Below, one piece after another: positions 34,701 through 45,632 of a DNA stretch of 64,000 bases. A program made the translations under genes and the position numbers. Under the pieces are notes generated by a model that saw only the letters and a list, made by a program, of their open reading frames with translations, had not been told where the DNA came from and searched no databases. Source of the stretch: Echinarachnius parma (Eukaryota; Echinodermata; Echinoidea; Clypeasteroida; Echinarachniidae); NCBI GenBank assembly GCA_037951105.1, contig JBAMJV010010141.1:1-64000 (forward strand), read 5' to 3'. How positions within the stretch are numbered: the first letter of the stretch is position 1; every line of letters starts with the position of its first letter.

Positions 34701-35888
34701 ATTTATTTCACAAGACAAGAGCACAAGACACTCAAAGAAAGCTAGTACCTAGTCAGGCAAGAGTCACTGTTGTACATGTATATATATTTACATATATGAA
34801 TACACATTTATTTCACAGGAGACTCAACGGAAGCTAGTACCTAGTCAGCCAGAGTCACTGTTGTACATGTATACATATTTACATATATTAATACACATTT
34901 ATTTCACAAGACAAGAGACTCAAAGAAAGCTAGTACCTAGTCAGCAAGGGTCACTGTTGTACATGTATATATATTTACATATATTGAGATACATGTATGT
35001 AACAGGAGACCCAAAGAAAGCTAGTGCCTAGTCAGCCAGAGTCACTGTTGTACATGTATACATATTTACATAATATATTAATACACATTTATTTCACAAG
35101 AGACTCAAAGAAAGCTAATACCTAGTCAGCCAGAGTCACTGTTGTACATGTATACATATTTACATATATTAATACACATCTATTTCACAAGAGACTCAAA
35201 GAAAGCTAGTACCTAGTCAGCAAGGGTCACTGTTGTACATGTATATATATTTACATATATTGAGATACATGTATGTCACAGGAGACTCAAAGAAAGCTAG
35301 TGCCTAGTCAGCCAGAGTCACTGTTGTACATGTATACATATTTACATATATTAATATACATCTATTCCACAAGAGACTCAAAGAAAGCTAAGTACTGCAA
35401 GTGTCACTGGTGTACATGTATACATATTTACATATATTAATACACATATATTTCACAAGAGACTCAGATAATGCTAAGTACAGCAAGTGTCACTGGTATA
35501 CATGTAAACATATTTACATATATTAACTAAGATACATGTATGTCACAAGAGACTCAGAGAAAGCTAAGTACTGCAAGTGTCACTGGTGTACATGTATACA
35601 TATTTATATTATTAATACACATTTATTTCCCAAGACACTCAGAGAATGCTAGTACCTAGTCAGCCAGAGTCACTGTTGTACATGTATGCATATTTACATA
35701 TATTAACTAAGATACATGTATTTCACAAGAGACTCAAAGAAAGCTAGTACCTAGTCAGCCCGAGTCACTGTTATACATGTATATATATTTACACATATTA
35801 ACTAAGATACATGTACTTCACAAAAGACTCAAAGATAGTACCTAGTCAGCCAGGGTCGCTGTTGTACATGTATACATATTTACATATA
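31799..35888. repeat. Satellite, unit about 91 bp, roughly 45 copies
   Basis: The unit runs GTTGTACATGTATACAT, then TTTACATATATTAATACAC, then ATTTATTTCACAAGAGACTC, then AAAGAAAGCTAGTACCTAG and TCAGCCAGAGTCACT. Single-unit variants recur. One class, with CATAGCTGGTACTAGTTCTAG in place of the AAAGAAAGC part, appears near 31,960, 32,415, 33,335, 33,797 and 34,350. Blocks of several units are themselves duplicated: the neighbourhood of 33,331 matches 34,344 (offset 1013 bp), and 32,410 matches 33,792 (offset 1382 bp). Units near the right edge (35,380-35,600) are more diverged, with AAGTACTGCAAGTGTCACTGG. No open frame. The pattern fits growth by unequal exchange. Confidence 0.95.
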
Positions 35889-36355
35889 CTCTGCAAAAAA
35901 AGAAACTGGACACTTGTAAAAGTTTAAACATTTCATATTTATGTATGATGAAGTGTAGATTATCATACATCAAATTGAAGGGAATTTAGTCCTCTGCATG
36001 CAGGGTTTAAATTAAAGGTGTAATCGTTCATGCATGAACTGCCATGGTCAATTAACAATAGCAAGGTCTGTTTTCAAAAATAGCAAAAACAATAGCACAA
36101 TGATAAAGAATGTTAGATATAAAGATATACTTATGAAATTAACTTCATACTAATATAAAGCTTGATACTGTCTCTTGTAAGCGTGTATAGGGATATGCAC
36201 GACTGCTCTATCATGTCTATATCGGGATACATTTATTTCACAAAATAACTCATAGATGGTACCAAATCAGTCATGTTCACTGTTTAGATGTACAATGGGA
36301 TTTAATTTGAAAATAATATCACTACATTATTTTATTCAACAATAAACAAAATAGT
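35889..36355. other. Non-coding stretch between satellite and NACHT relic
   Basis: Starts with CTCTGCAAAAAAAGAAACTGG, which resembles the end of a Tc1/mariner-type element, but no matching second end was found. AT-rich downstream; no gene seen. Confidence 0.35.
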
Positions 36356-37091
36356 CTATTGAGAAACATATCCTTGGGCAGTTTCATTGGAATACCCCTC
36401 TATCTCAAAAATTGCAAAGTTCTCATAGAGATTGATGCTGCAGAAATCTTCTTTTCGATTGGGGCTGGTGACTAGAACTCGACTTTTAGCCAACCACTCA
36501 GCCCGTATCATTTTAATAATACCGGACTCCCTATAGTTCATGGACTCGACGGACAAAATGTTCTCGTTGTACTCGGCAGAGCCATCTAGAATAATGACAC
36601 ACCTGTCTTCATTTTCTTCAATCAGATGTTCAATGTCTTCTGGTTTGACATGGGGCTGGTTTGCTAGAAGTTGAGATTGTATTGTTCTTCCAAGAGACAT
36701 ATTTCTGTCCAAATTACGAAACTTCAGCACGAACAAAAGAGCTACATCAAGAAGAGGGGAATGACGAACCCCTCAGCCCAGTCATGCGAAAGTTTGTCAG
36801 ATGCCGTAGCGTTGCCCAGACCTGTTTGTCGAGAAGGAGCATGCGAGACGGAAATATGCCGTTGACCTCTTTTGTGAAATACCGTTTATCGAGTCTTCTA
36901 CTGGTATCTGCTTGGTTCAAGTTCTTGCTGTCCTATGTCTGTGTTCAGAAGATTAATTATAGTGTGTAGGTTATCACAGTCAGAACAGTCATCCTTGTCC
37001 GAAAGCTTCAGCTGAAGCATCTTCATCTTGTACAGCTCAATGAGGATTGCCTTACAGTGTTCAACGGTGAGTGTCGGCTCGGGTCGATATT
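36356..37091 (-). pseudogene. NACHT domain (NLR-type) relic
   Basis: On the minus strand three frames together give a pre-NACHT and NACHT segment. From about 37,090: EYRPEPTLTVEHCKAILIEL, then a stop after QELEPSRYQ at 36,898. After a frame change come KRYFTKEVNGIFPSRMLLL, the P-loop region TGLGNATASDKLSHDWAEG, and, after another change near 36,750, LLFVLKFRNLDRNMSL with the Walker B-like CVIILDGSAEY near 36,585. The open part ends at GYVSQ (36,356). NACHT domains are ATP-driven oligomerisation switches of cytosolic immune sensors. Here the P-loop Lys is Asn, the acidic pair after Walker B reads SAEY rather than .DEY, and at least three frame changes occur. Upstream, CTCATGTTACGCAATCGCGTCAG at 37,091-37,113 (in complement) could be a 3' splice site. 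No LRR or effector domain is seen. Confidence 0.75.
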
Positions 37092-37462
37092 CTGACGCGA
37101 TTGCGTAACATGAGAGGAAGAGAAAAGAGCGCGATAAAACAAAAATGTGACAGAAGTATATAAATATGTTAACAGTAAAATGTATCATCGAGGCTAGACT
37201 CCTGTAGTTATACAACCATGGCATGTGTTTGAAGCTGAGAAGGGGTAGGGCTATTTTAAATATTGTTACGGCCTGCGGAGGGAGGAGGGGGGGGGGGGGG
37301 GGGGGTGGTTATTCACTTGTCAAATAAAGTTTATAGACTACTATGGTCATTTATGTTTTGGAACGATTCACTCATGTGAATATTCATGTAATAATTCAGG
37401 TCATAACGAACTAACGGTTGGTCCGATGATCCACAAATTTGGTTTTAAAAGATGCGCAAGAC
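37092..37462. other. Putative intron start, with a G-run
   Basis: Minus-strand pyrimidine-rich tract just upstream of the NACHT exon. It holds a 19-base G-run at 37,287-37,305. The segment 37,400-37,460 resembles 38,070-38,135 inside the neighbouring element (shared GATGCGCAAGACT/GTTGCGCAAGACT), so a rearranged second copy of that element may lie here. Confidence 0.4.
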
Positions 37463-38261
37463 TTAACCCTAAAAGACTGGGCTATTTTGCATAAAAAAAC
37501 TGGGGGGGGGGGGGGCTAAAAGGGCCCCCCCCCCCCCTAAGATCTCGGCAACCGAAACTCCAATCGACTCCAAATTTGGCATCGTGATAGATGTCCATAA
37601 GGTCTACAATATTGCGTAGTTAAAAAAAAATAATAATTAGAATATGCTAATTAGAGCTAATTAATTATGCAAAAATGGTATTTTTTTGTAATTTTTGTAG
37701 TTATCTTGGCAATCGAAACTCCAATCGACTCCAAATTTAGCATGGTGATATATGTCCATGAGCCATACAATATTGCATAGTTAATTTTTTTGTTTTAATT
37801 ATAATATGCTAATTAGAGCTAATTAATTATGCGAAAATTGCATTTTTTCGTATTTTTTGCATTTTTAAAATATTTGTTATATATTTTTTCCGATGGAATA
37901 AAATATTAACCATTATTCAACCATTTGTAGCCCAAAATTAAATAATTGCAGTGATCAGAATGAAAAATAATGAAGATTTTGTCTATTCTAGGAAAAAGTC
38001 AATTTCCATAGGATTTGTACACAAATCACAAAATTTAGCGATTTTCGGGCCGACGCTTACTTACAAAAGGTCACGTAACTTTAGAACGGTACACCCGGTT
38101 GTCGCAAATTTGGTATCAAAAGTTGCGCAAGACTCTAAGGAAAAAAGTCATGAAGTGGCACTGTAAAATATTTAAGCGTTGCGAAGTAATCGCGAAAATA
38201 GAGGAGGAAGGGGGGGGGGGCTAAATCAGCCCCCCCCCCCCCCCAGTCTTTTTAGGGTTAA
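37463..38261. mobile_element. TTAA MITE with CCCTAAAAGACTGGG ends (piggyBac-like)
   Basis: TTAA at 37,463 and at 38,258 flank inverted ends CCCTAAAAGACTGGG and CCCTAAAAAGACTGGG. A CCCTA start after TTAA fits piggyBac-type ends. Inside are G/C runs near both ends and a two-copy tandem repeat of about 160 bp (37,543-37,702 and 37,703-37,865, sharing AAACTCCAATCGACTCCAAA). No transposase. It lies in the presumed intron of the NACHT relic. Confidence 0.75.
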
Positions 38262-38511
38262 ACAAAAAGTCATAACACGACGGGTCATGATAGAACAACA
38301 TCGCAGAGTGGGTGCCATAATGGCCTCACGGCATGATCAGGGTTAAGGTGTGCCAGTTTCCGTTACACTGTTCAGGTTTCTGCAAATGCAGGATACATTT
38401 ATACGTAATGATTACATATAAAGCAAAGTTCAAAGGTGTTTTTTTTTTCGAGCGGCTATAGTGAAAACACAATATGGTCATTATATAATTCAAAGTAGCA
38501 CAGTCGAAATA
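38262..38511. other. Non-coding, intron-like
   Basis: No family recognised. Confidence 0.3.
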
Positions 38512-39508
38512 TATGCCTCCGCCATTGCGCGATATATGACATTCATGTTTGACGTTTGACCTAACGGCCCTTTAAATATTATTAGTCCATTGGCTACTCA
38601 AGATACATTCATGTACCAAGTAATATGGCAATCTATCAATACAATCTTGAGATATCACGATTACGAGCTATTTTTCACCTACAATGAGATATGTAGTATT
38701 TGACCTTTGACCCCATGACCCCAATATGTGATCACTTTATTCTCTCATTAAAAGGATAGTTGTCTTGAGTATTGGTATGAAGGGCGCTACGTAAAACAAT
38801 TTTGTTGTGAGATAATGGAAACTGAGTGTCAAATATGAAAGAGCATATAATGTTAATGATATAATAAACTTTATGTTTGTACGGCTGAAATATCCCAAAA
38901 CAGTACAATTTGTAACATTTGTGTTGCCCCACAAATATTCAATAATTTTGAACCAGCCGTAAATGTTTTGTTTAAATGATGATCTAATCACTGTTTCAAC
39001 CAAACGTCATCTGCACAATATTTAATATTATATGTCGTTGAAACCAATGAGTGTTTAGAGAGCTCCCTCTATTTGAATGATAACAGACTTTGTACTTGTT
39101 TTTGATTTGTAATGTTGTATTCCTTTCGAGCATGGTGGAGTTATAACTATTAGTTTGTAGTGCAATAATGCATGTTTTGGTTACTAAAATTCAGTTTGAC
39201 TAAAAACTGTACTCTCTTTACTAAAGCTAAACTTTCCCTTTAAGATACATTCATGTACCAAGTTTGGTGAGAATACGTCATTTGGTTCTCGAGATTCTAG
39301 GATAACTAGCCATGTTCACATATATAATGAGTGCTGTTACCTTTGACCTCATGACCCCAACATCTAACCAGTTCATTGGTTTTTCAAGGTACATACATTT
39401 CCTAAGTTTGGTGGAAACCCGGAAACCAGTTATAAAGATATCGCGATAACAAGAACGGGACGTACGTACGGACGGACGGACAACCGTGCACTTCGTTGCG
39501 GAGGCATA
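38512..39508. mobile_element. TATGCCTCCGC-ended repeat, copy A
   Basis: Begins TATGCCTCCGCC and ends GCGGAGGCATA. It contains TTTGACCCCATGACCCC-type blocks, the phrase GTACCAAGT..GGTGAGAATACGTC, and a (GGAC)n stretch before the right end. The same layout occurs at 54,238-55,115. It is interrupted by the TTAA MITE at 38,748-39,243. Non-coding; superfamily not assigned. Confidence 0.7.
38748..39243. mobile_element. TTAA MITE with AAGGATAGTT ends, copy 2
   Basis: Same family as 6263-6825. TTAA at both edges, inner ends AAGGATAGTT and complement AGGGAAAGTT, and shared interior ACTGAGTGTCAAATATGAAAGAG. It splits the TATGCCTCCGC element: ATTCATGTACCAAGT continues directly to its right. Confidence 0.8.
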
Positions 39509-40271
39509 CACACGTAGATCATTGTGATCGACAATGCACCGACTAACATCATCTAGAGAATATAGAGAGGCGTCGTGTATACAGACTATGGGGTGAAGTT
39601 CTTTTGATGACGTCACATCAATAGAGGGCAGTATTATCGAATTTTGGCGATTAAAAAGGGGTGTTCCCAGAACAATTATATATCAACTTATTACCCAAGA
39701 ATGATTTCATGGGAAATGCCTGCCATATTTTTTTTTCTTGCGGAAAACAATACCTAATTGTCAAAATTAGGCAATCTAGATGCTGTAGTCCCGTTAAGGC
39801 AGAAGCGAGTTTTCTCTGAGACGGGGTAATTTCCGTTGCTTTACGACTCGTGTGCGTATCCCAAAATACTCCTCCTAAAGCCAACTTCAATTATGTGTTC
39901 ATGTATGTGTGCCCGCCCCTGCGAATTTATACCAAATACTACCGTATATTTACAATTCAACATTCATTTTAAGTTGAATGTATGTCACACACAGTCATGT
40001 AACGTTACCACCTATTTACTGGACCAGTACAAACACATCATTGCCATTTGCAATTGTTGGACGAGGGGATCGCAGTATTAGGCGTATCCGGGGCGGGGGG
40101 GGGGGGGGGGGGGGGGGGGAGATTCTCACGTTCATCCCGTCCATCCCGTTATCAGCCCCACCACATGTCCCATGTACTGGTCAATTTTGAAGGCCTTGTA
40201 TACAAATAACAACACATCAATCAATTGTATCACAACCGATCCATTTACATACCCAGTTAACTCATTCTCAC
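39509..40271. other. Non-coding, intron-like, with a 25-base G-run
   Basis: Lies between the NACHT relic and the transmembrane-like exon. G-run at 40,095-40,119, preceded by GGCGTATCCGGGGC, a phrase similar to the ends of the CAGTGGCGGATCC repeats. No gene seen on the plus strand. Confidence 0.4.
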
Positions 40272-40449
40272 CTGTTACGCTTATAGTCGTCATCCCATCT
40301 GTATCTTTATTGCCGACCATATTCACCGCAACGTGTCTATAGAACCCGGCATCTCGACCATCCGTTCGATCATCCCTTCGGTGTGTTAACAAGCGACGTG
40401 AAATTGTTTTGTGGACAATGAGTAGGCCTACGAAGGCCAATATCAAAAT
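40272..40449 (-). CDS. Candidate internal exon with hydrophobic segment
   Basis: On the minus strand a 178-bp open block is bounded by TTCTATTACAG (acceptor, ends at 40,450) and CAG|GTGAGAA (donor at 40,271). The frame begins with a hydrophobic run (ILILAFVGLLIVHKTI), then SRRLLTHRR. This looks like the inner part of a membrane span followed by a basic stop-transfer stretch. Then comes a polar tail ending DGMTTISVT. It ends in phase 1. The next minus-strand acceptor (37,091) opens a phase that continues into the pre-NACHT frame, forming a GAA codon across the junction. That compatibility is the only link to the NACHT relic. A 45-bp open block at 40,679-40,723, also with AG and GTGAGT edges and compatible phase, could be the exon before. 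No protein family is recognised. Confidence 0.4.
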
Positions 40450-40811
40450 CTGTAATAGAACACAGCAATCAAAATTAAAATATTAAAGGCTTCCATTAAA
40501 CTTAAAGTCATAAACCTTATACGATTCATCAACAACTTATATATTCGTCTTTACTAATATACCAAAATCATTGTAAGCTTCTTCTAAATGATAATTAGAT
40601 ACAATTAACTTTGACGATTGGTAACAGTATTCTAATTCGGATACCTATCAACGATCCAAATTAAGGTATTTTTTACTCACTTCAATCGGAAATCTTCTAG
40701 CAGCGCTTTTCTGTTTAATATTAATCTGCATAATTCGAAATCAGAACCAATTTATCTTCTGTTACCATATGGCAAACAAGAAGGTAAACGTACAGTGTGA
40801 ACGTACCAATA

Positions 40812-41052
40812 GGCCGTGGGACGGGAAGCTGAAAATGCTTTTGTGTTCAAGTTTTGTTAACGTGGTAAGAGGAATTAAACAACAAACTCCAAGAGTAGTG
40901 TATCAAGTGAGCTTCTTAAATTTAATATAATGAGAATGTGATTGGGAACGAAACTAATTCAATTATTTAGCAAAATGACATCGCGATTGAATTGTGCAAT
41001 CCCGCTTACCACGTTATCAAAACTGACAGAAAAACGGGTTCGTCCCACGGCC
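40812..41052. mobile_element. TA-flanked MITE with GGCCGTGGGACG ends
   Basis: TA on each side. Left end GGCCGTGGGACGGGAAGC, right end (complement) GGCCGTGGGACGAACCCG. Inverted similarity extends about 65 bp inward, to AACGTGGTAAG. This fits a Tc1/mariner-type MITE. GCCGTGGGACGAAC also occurs at 41,821 inside the next MITE. Confidence 0.7.
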
Positions 41053-41363
41053 TACACATGATTTTTTGTTGAATGTAACCAATGTAATGAATTACTTCAA
41101 CAATCTCGCGTGTCTCGATACCGGAAAAAAGTCTCAGTAATTGTATATGTATTGATTGCAGAAATTAAAAAATAACTAAAAGGTTGGATTCATATTGCTA
41201 TGTTATCTCCCATATCACACATTTAGCAGTTAATATATTAAATTTAATGTGGACTCTTTGCTGCAATAAAGTTAAAATTCATAATTTTATAATCAGCTAT
41301 ACATGTACACATTAAAACAAAACTAATAGGAGGAAAAATATAGCCCTGTATCAATAAACAATA

Positions 41364-41907
41364 CAGGGTGCCCCAAACAAACGGAACGGGGCACTTCCCA
41401 AAATATAGTAACAGCATTATTATGTCCATCGGATAGGGTGTCTTTTTCAATAAAACAAAAACTAGACTAAGAACAGTAATTTTGGTACTGTAGTTTTTGT
41501 TTTAGGGCGCTGTGAGTGACACCCTGTCAGGTTCCCCTTTTTGTCAATTTTTGCTAAGTCAGTGCTTGATGAATCGCTATAACTTCCTGTCATAGCATCA
41601 CACAACGAGCAATAAACGCGCTAGTTTTAGTGTTCATTATTGTTCGATTCGATGCTACGAAGGGCAGACAGTGCGATTCATCAGGCAACGACTTGGTGAA
41701 AATTGACAAAAGTGGGAACCTGACATGTTCTCACTTATGACGTCCTTAAATAAAAACCACTCGTCCAACATTACTGTTCTTGGAATGAATTTCTTTCAAA
41801 AAAATGCCCTATACAAAAATGCCGTGGGACGAACTCTATAGAGAACCTAGTCATAATGTTTCGTTATAAGTGCAAGTACCCTGTTCCGTGTTTTGGGGGC
41901 CACCCTG
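41364..41907. mobile_element. TA-flanked, nearly palindromic mariner-like MITE
   Basis: TA at 41,362 and 41,908 flank CAGGGTGCCCC and its complement CAGGGTGGCCCC. These are mariner-type ends. Inverted similarity runs deep: GTGAGTGACACCCTGTCAGG near 41,510 pairs with CCTGACATGTTCTCAC near 41,735, and GATGAATCGC pairs with GCGATTCATC. The whole element can fold into one long hairpin. Non-coding. Confidence 0.75.
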
Positions 41908-41984
41908 TATTAGTCCAGTAGACGGTTCCATATGTCGTGTATTAGACCTGGAGACATTCATAAGTACAAAGTTTGTTTTTGCTA

Positions 41985-42430
41985 TTCATGTTCTAAATGG
42001 TTTATAGAGAAAATTCAGCAGCTTGTATTGCCACCTCGGCAACATTGAGCGATTTGCTGTATAAGCATTGTAAAGATAATGAGCTGATTTGCATATATCT
42101 AAAATAAGGTCACAGCTCATTTGCTATCTAGGAATAGTGCAAACATAATGAAAACTATTATTTAAAGGGGGTTTTGGGTAAGGTATCCATTTCCGCTGCT
42201 CATTAGCGTGTGCCATATTGGCAACACCCTGAAATCTAATATGGCTGCCCCTAATTTGCATATTGATGTGGCGGAGACCATAAATAAACAAAAAGGGTAG
42301 GGTATTCTTTTTCATTCATGTTCTGCATGCGTAGTTAAGATATTTCAGCTGATGTGCCACCTTGGCAACAATCAGCAATGCATATAATTAGCATAATTAG
42401 GTGTTTCACCTAATTTGCATATTCCCATAA
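41985..42430. repeat. Dispersed repeat with GGTGGCAACAC-type boxes
   Basis: Carries GTTCTAAATGGTTTATAGAG, CCACCTCGGCAACA, GGCAACACCCTGAAATC and GGCTGCCCCTAATTTGCAT. Inverted copies of parts lie at 49,240-49,420 and 58,050-58,110, and a related block at 47,425-47,470. Family unassigned, non-coding. Confidence 0.6.
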
Positions 42431-42692
42431 ATCGAGTGGGGAGTGGCGATGTACCTATTAGTGCTGATCACCCAATCCTTGACCAAGTGGTAATCTATAC
42501 CATCTGATTACCCGAACTGCAATGAGTCATCGGATGCTTTCAGTTTAGGTCATGCATAGCACACATCCCTGCCGCACTGTTTAAGGGTGTTTATAATGGG
42601 CACTGGGCCAGCACCCCGGCGTTCAATTATTTAACTTCGCCAAAAACAAGAATAAAAATCCTCGAACGGACGGATTAAAACGGAACCGACTC

Positions 42693-43517
42693 ATGCCTGC
42701 CCAACGACTACGTGAAACGGATTTGAGTATACTAGAAGTGAACATAAGAGGCCTAAGGTCTAACATAGGTGAGCTAAGTAACCTCTGTCATGAGATAAAA
42801 CCAGCTATTGTTGTTGTCGTGGAGACATTCGTAGACGAGACTGTTAAGGATGGAGCCGACTGTATCACCATTCCTGGCTACTCACTTTCCTGTCGCAGAG
42901 CCCGACCCCACACAACGGGTGGATGGATTGCCATCTATTGCCTGGAAGGAATTGCCATTTACCATGAAGCTGATCTCGACCCTACCGACTTTGAACTGAT
43001 GTGGTTCACAGTGGCTCTAAGAACACAGAAAATCCTATGTGCAGCAATCTACAGACCCCCAAATGCCAACAGCGACATCATTGACTATCTTGATTCTTCA
43101 ACCTTTTCTAAACTAACGGAACTCAACGCCCAGTCTGTGATCCTCCTTGGAGATTTCAACGTACATCATACAGACTGGCTCGGCAGACACATCACCGACA
43201 CAGCTCGCAGGCGTGCATTAGAGATGACGAACACTTTGGGACTTAAACAAATTTTTGATGAACCAACCAGGGAAGATCAGATCTTAGATCTTGTTCTGTC
43301 TGACGTGCCTCCCACATCCACATCATTCGCAAGACTTGGTACATCCGACCACAACCCGTTTCTGGTGAAATTAGATGTCCCACTTTACCGCGACAAGCCT
43401 TACGACAAGGCCGACTACTGGGGAATGCGTGGTCACCTCTCCTCTGTAGACTGGACCCATGCCCTTCAAACTGATCCCGAAACAGCGTGTAGAAATGTTA
43501 CTAAAATAATTTATCAC
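42693..43517 (+). pseudogene. LINE APE endonuclease, complete domain
   Basis: An open frame from ATG 42,693. Landmarks are ILEVNIRGLRSN (metal-binding Asn), VVVETFVDE (catalytic Glu), TTGGWIAIY, AAIYRPPNANS, VILLGDFNVHHTDW, EPTREDQILDLVLS, and the final GTSDHNPFLV. All residues expected for an APE-like nuclease are there, so the domain looks undamaged. The ORF is broken just downstream, at 43,518, by an insertion, hence the pseudogene call. It resembles the jockey group (WN/VN.RGLRSN start). The segment after the nuclease is the usual linker to the RT. Confidence 0.85.
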
Positions 43518-44161
43518 AGTAAATACAGTACATGCCGCTGCGGTGTTATTTTTTTGCGATATACAATGGCAATATTAAAATGGTAATTCGCAAGTCAACG
43601 TCAAGGGGCTGTACACATACCGTACCCGGTACCGCCGTATCGTACCATGTTACTTGTATGCATGTCAGGTGACTCTCGCGGGCAGAAGCGAACGAAAGGA
43701 AAAAACAAACGAAAATCAACGATTTTCAGTACAATTGGATCAGAAAGTGACCTGGTAAACATAATCGAAGGAAACAATAAACAAATAGTTATGATATACA
43801 TGAGTGATCTGAATATGTTGAGATATTAGTGCTGATAAAGGGAATCGTAAATACGCCGATCGACTTTTGTGCACATGATTCATGAATATTGGGTGAATTC
43901 TGCATTGTGCGTGTGATGTGTGTAGCGCCCAGTGTTTCTGTGATGAGCGAGTGAAACGGATTTTGACAGTCAGATGATAAAACAGTTACTAAATTTGTTG
44001 TCGGGAAAATCACGGAATATTCCTACCCTCTGGATTTCAAATCCTATTTCGTGAAGAAAATAAGTCCCTCGACTTCGTCTCGGGACTTATTTACTCTTCC
44101 CTCGGGATGTAATATTCCGTGCTATACCCTCCACCGCAATTTAATAACAGTATAATATGAT
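43518..44161. mobile_element. Unassigned insertion with terminal hairpin region
   Basis: This 644-bp block interrupts the LINE frame. Flanks are similar but not identical (ATAATTTAT and ATAATATGAT). Near its right end CACGGAATATT (about 44,011) and AATATTCCGTG (about 44,110) are inverted. Inside them ATAAGTCCCTCGAC and GTCTCGGGACTTAT form a second stem around 44,060-44,092. No coding frame; superfamily unknown. Confidence 0.55.
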
Positions 44162-45632
44162 GCTATGGATATCTACATCCCAAGCAAGGAAGTTACTGGG
44201 GCGACGGGTGAAAAGGCCTGGTTTGATGATCGCTGAAAGGAAACTGCTACCAGAAAGAGACGTCTCTACAAGCAGATGAAAAAAGACGACACACAGGCAA
44301 ATAGAGATACATCCAAAGTAACAAGAGTAGAGTACAACAAGGCATACAAACAGGCAAGGAGACAACATAGCAAGAAACTGAAAAAGGAGCAGACCGATGG
44401 AAGCCTCAGCAGTAAGGAATGGTGGAACAAGATGAACACCCTTTCTGGAAGAAAGACTAAATCAGACAAACCTGTCCTGAATGATCAGGACCAGGTCTAC
44501 TCCTCTGCAAAGGAGAAAGCAAACGTTCTCAGCCAGGTCTTTGCTAGGAAGTGCCATCCCGATGATGCATAAGAGCCTGCTCCTGAAGTCCCACAAAGTA
44601 CTCAGCATGAGATGGAAAAAGTAACATTCAAAGCCAAAGATGTAAAGAGACACCTGCGGAAACTAAGTCCTGATAAAGCGACTGGCCCAGATGAGATTCC
44701 CTCTAGAGTCCTTAAGGAATGTAGCGCTGAACTAGCTAGACCACTCAGCTGCCTTTTCGTGCTCTGCTTCTCAAGTGGAGTTTTTCCGAGTCAGTGGAAG
44801 ACTTCAAATGTGATCCCAATACATAAGAGGGATTCAAAGTCCAATCCATCGATGTACCGCCCATCTCTCCTCAGCAACATCAGTAAGGTTATGGAATCAA
44901 TTGTACAGAAACAACTCAAGAACTACCTCCTTCAACATCAGCTCATATCCGACAGACAGTATGGCTTCAGACCTCACCACAGTACCGCATAAATTCTTAC
45001 TATCCTTTCCCAGCAATGGTCGAACACCTTAGATAGAGGACATGAAGTTCGTGTTGTTGCGCTAGACATCAAGGGAGCCTTTGATAAGGTGTGGCACAGC
45101 GGACTCTACGCCAAGCTGAAAGGCAAAGGAATCACTGGCAAGCTACTGACCTGGATAGAGAGCTACCTATATAATAGATCTTTTAAAGTCGTCATGTCGG
45201 GCCAAACATCAAGCTCCACCACCATCAATGCTTCAGTGCCTCAGGGTTCAGGAGATAATTGCGAGAACTCCTTGCACATTTACGCAGACGATTCCACCAT
45301 GTTCTGCGAAATAAGATCACCAGGAGAATATGAGGCAGCAAGTTCAACACAGAGATCTGAAGAACATGAGGCAATGAGCTGACAAGTGGAAGGTGACATT
45401 TGAGCCAACGAAGTGCAATGCATTAAGCATCTCAAGGAAGAGAAGCCCAACAAGAATATATTTGTACATTGGAAACACCAAACTAACTGAAATAGGCTCA
45501 AATTCGCAGCATGATGGAGTATGCCTCTCTGTGTTAGATAAATGCGTCCGCCACAACACTTGGATTGCTGTACCGTATCCAGAGCAAAGCCCTGCGCATT
45601 ATCGGTGTGGACGAGAAAGTGGCATGCTCTGA
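44162..45632 (+). pseudogene. LINE linker and RT, many stops and a catalytic-core deletion
   Basis: In one frame with nonsense codons at 44,234, 44,570, 44,990 and 45,380. Landmarks are KATGPDEIPSRVLKE, VIPIHKRDSKSNPSMYRPS, HHSTA, motif A VVALDIKGAFDKVWH, motif B ASVPQGS and motif C IYADDSTMF. Between PQGS and the stretch leading to IYADD the usual VLGPLLFLLFINDI-type segment is missing, an in-frame deletion of the RT palm. Downstream frames are shifted. It cannot be active. The catalytic Asp residues that remain are unchanged. Confidence 0.85.

Noticed and set aside
31799-35888. CRISPR-like regular repeats
   Set aside because: Units are contiguous, about 91 bp, with no distinct spacers, and the genome is eukaryotic. 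It is a satellite.
35889-36000. Tc1/mariner end (CTCTGCAAAAAAAGAAACTGG)
   Set aside because: No second terminus or TA-bounded partner could be found.
36661-36969. Plus-strand frame of 102 residues
   Set aside because: Shadow of the NACHT relic on the opposite strand.
41244-41450. Minus-strand 68-residue hydrophobic frame as an upstream exon of the membrane-type gene
   Set aside because: It overlaps the mariner-like MITE end and lacks splice signals.
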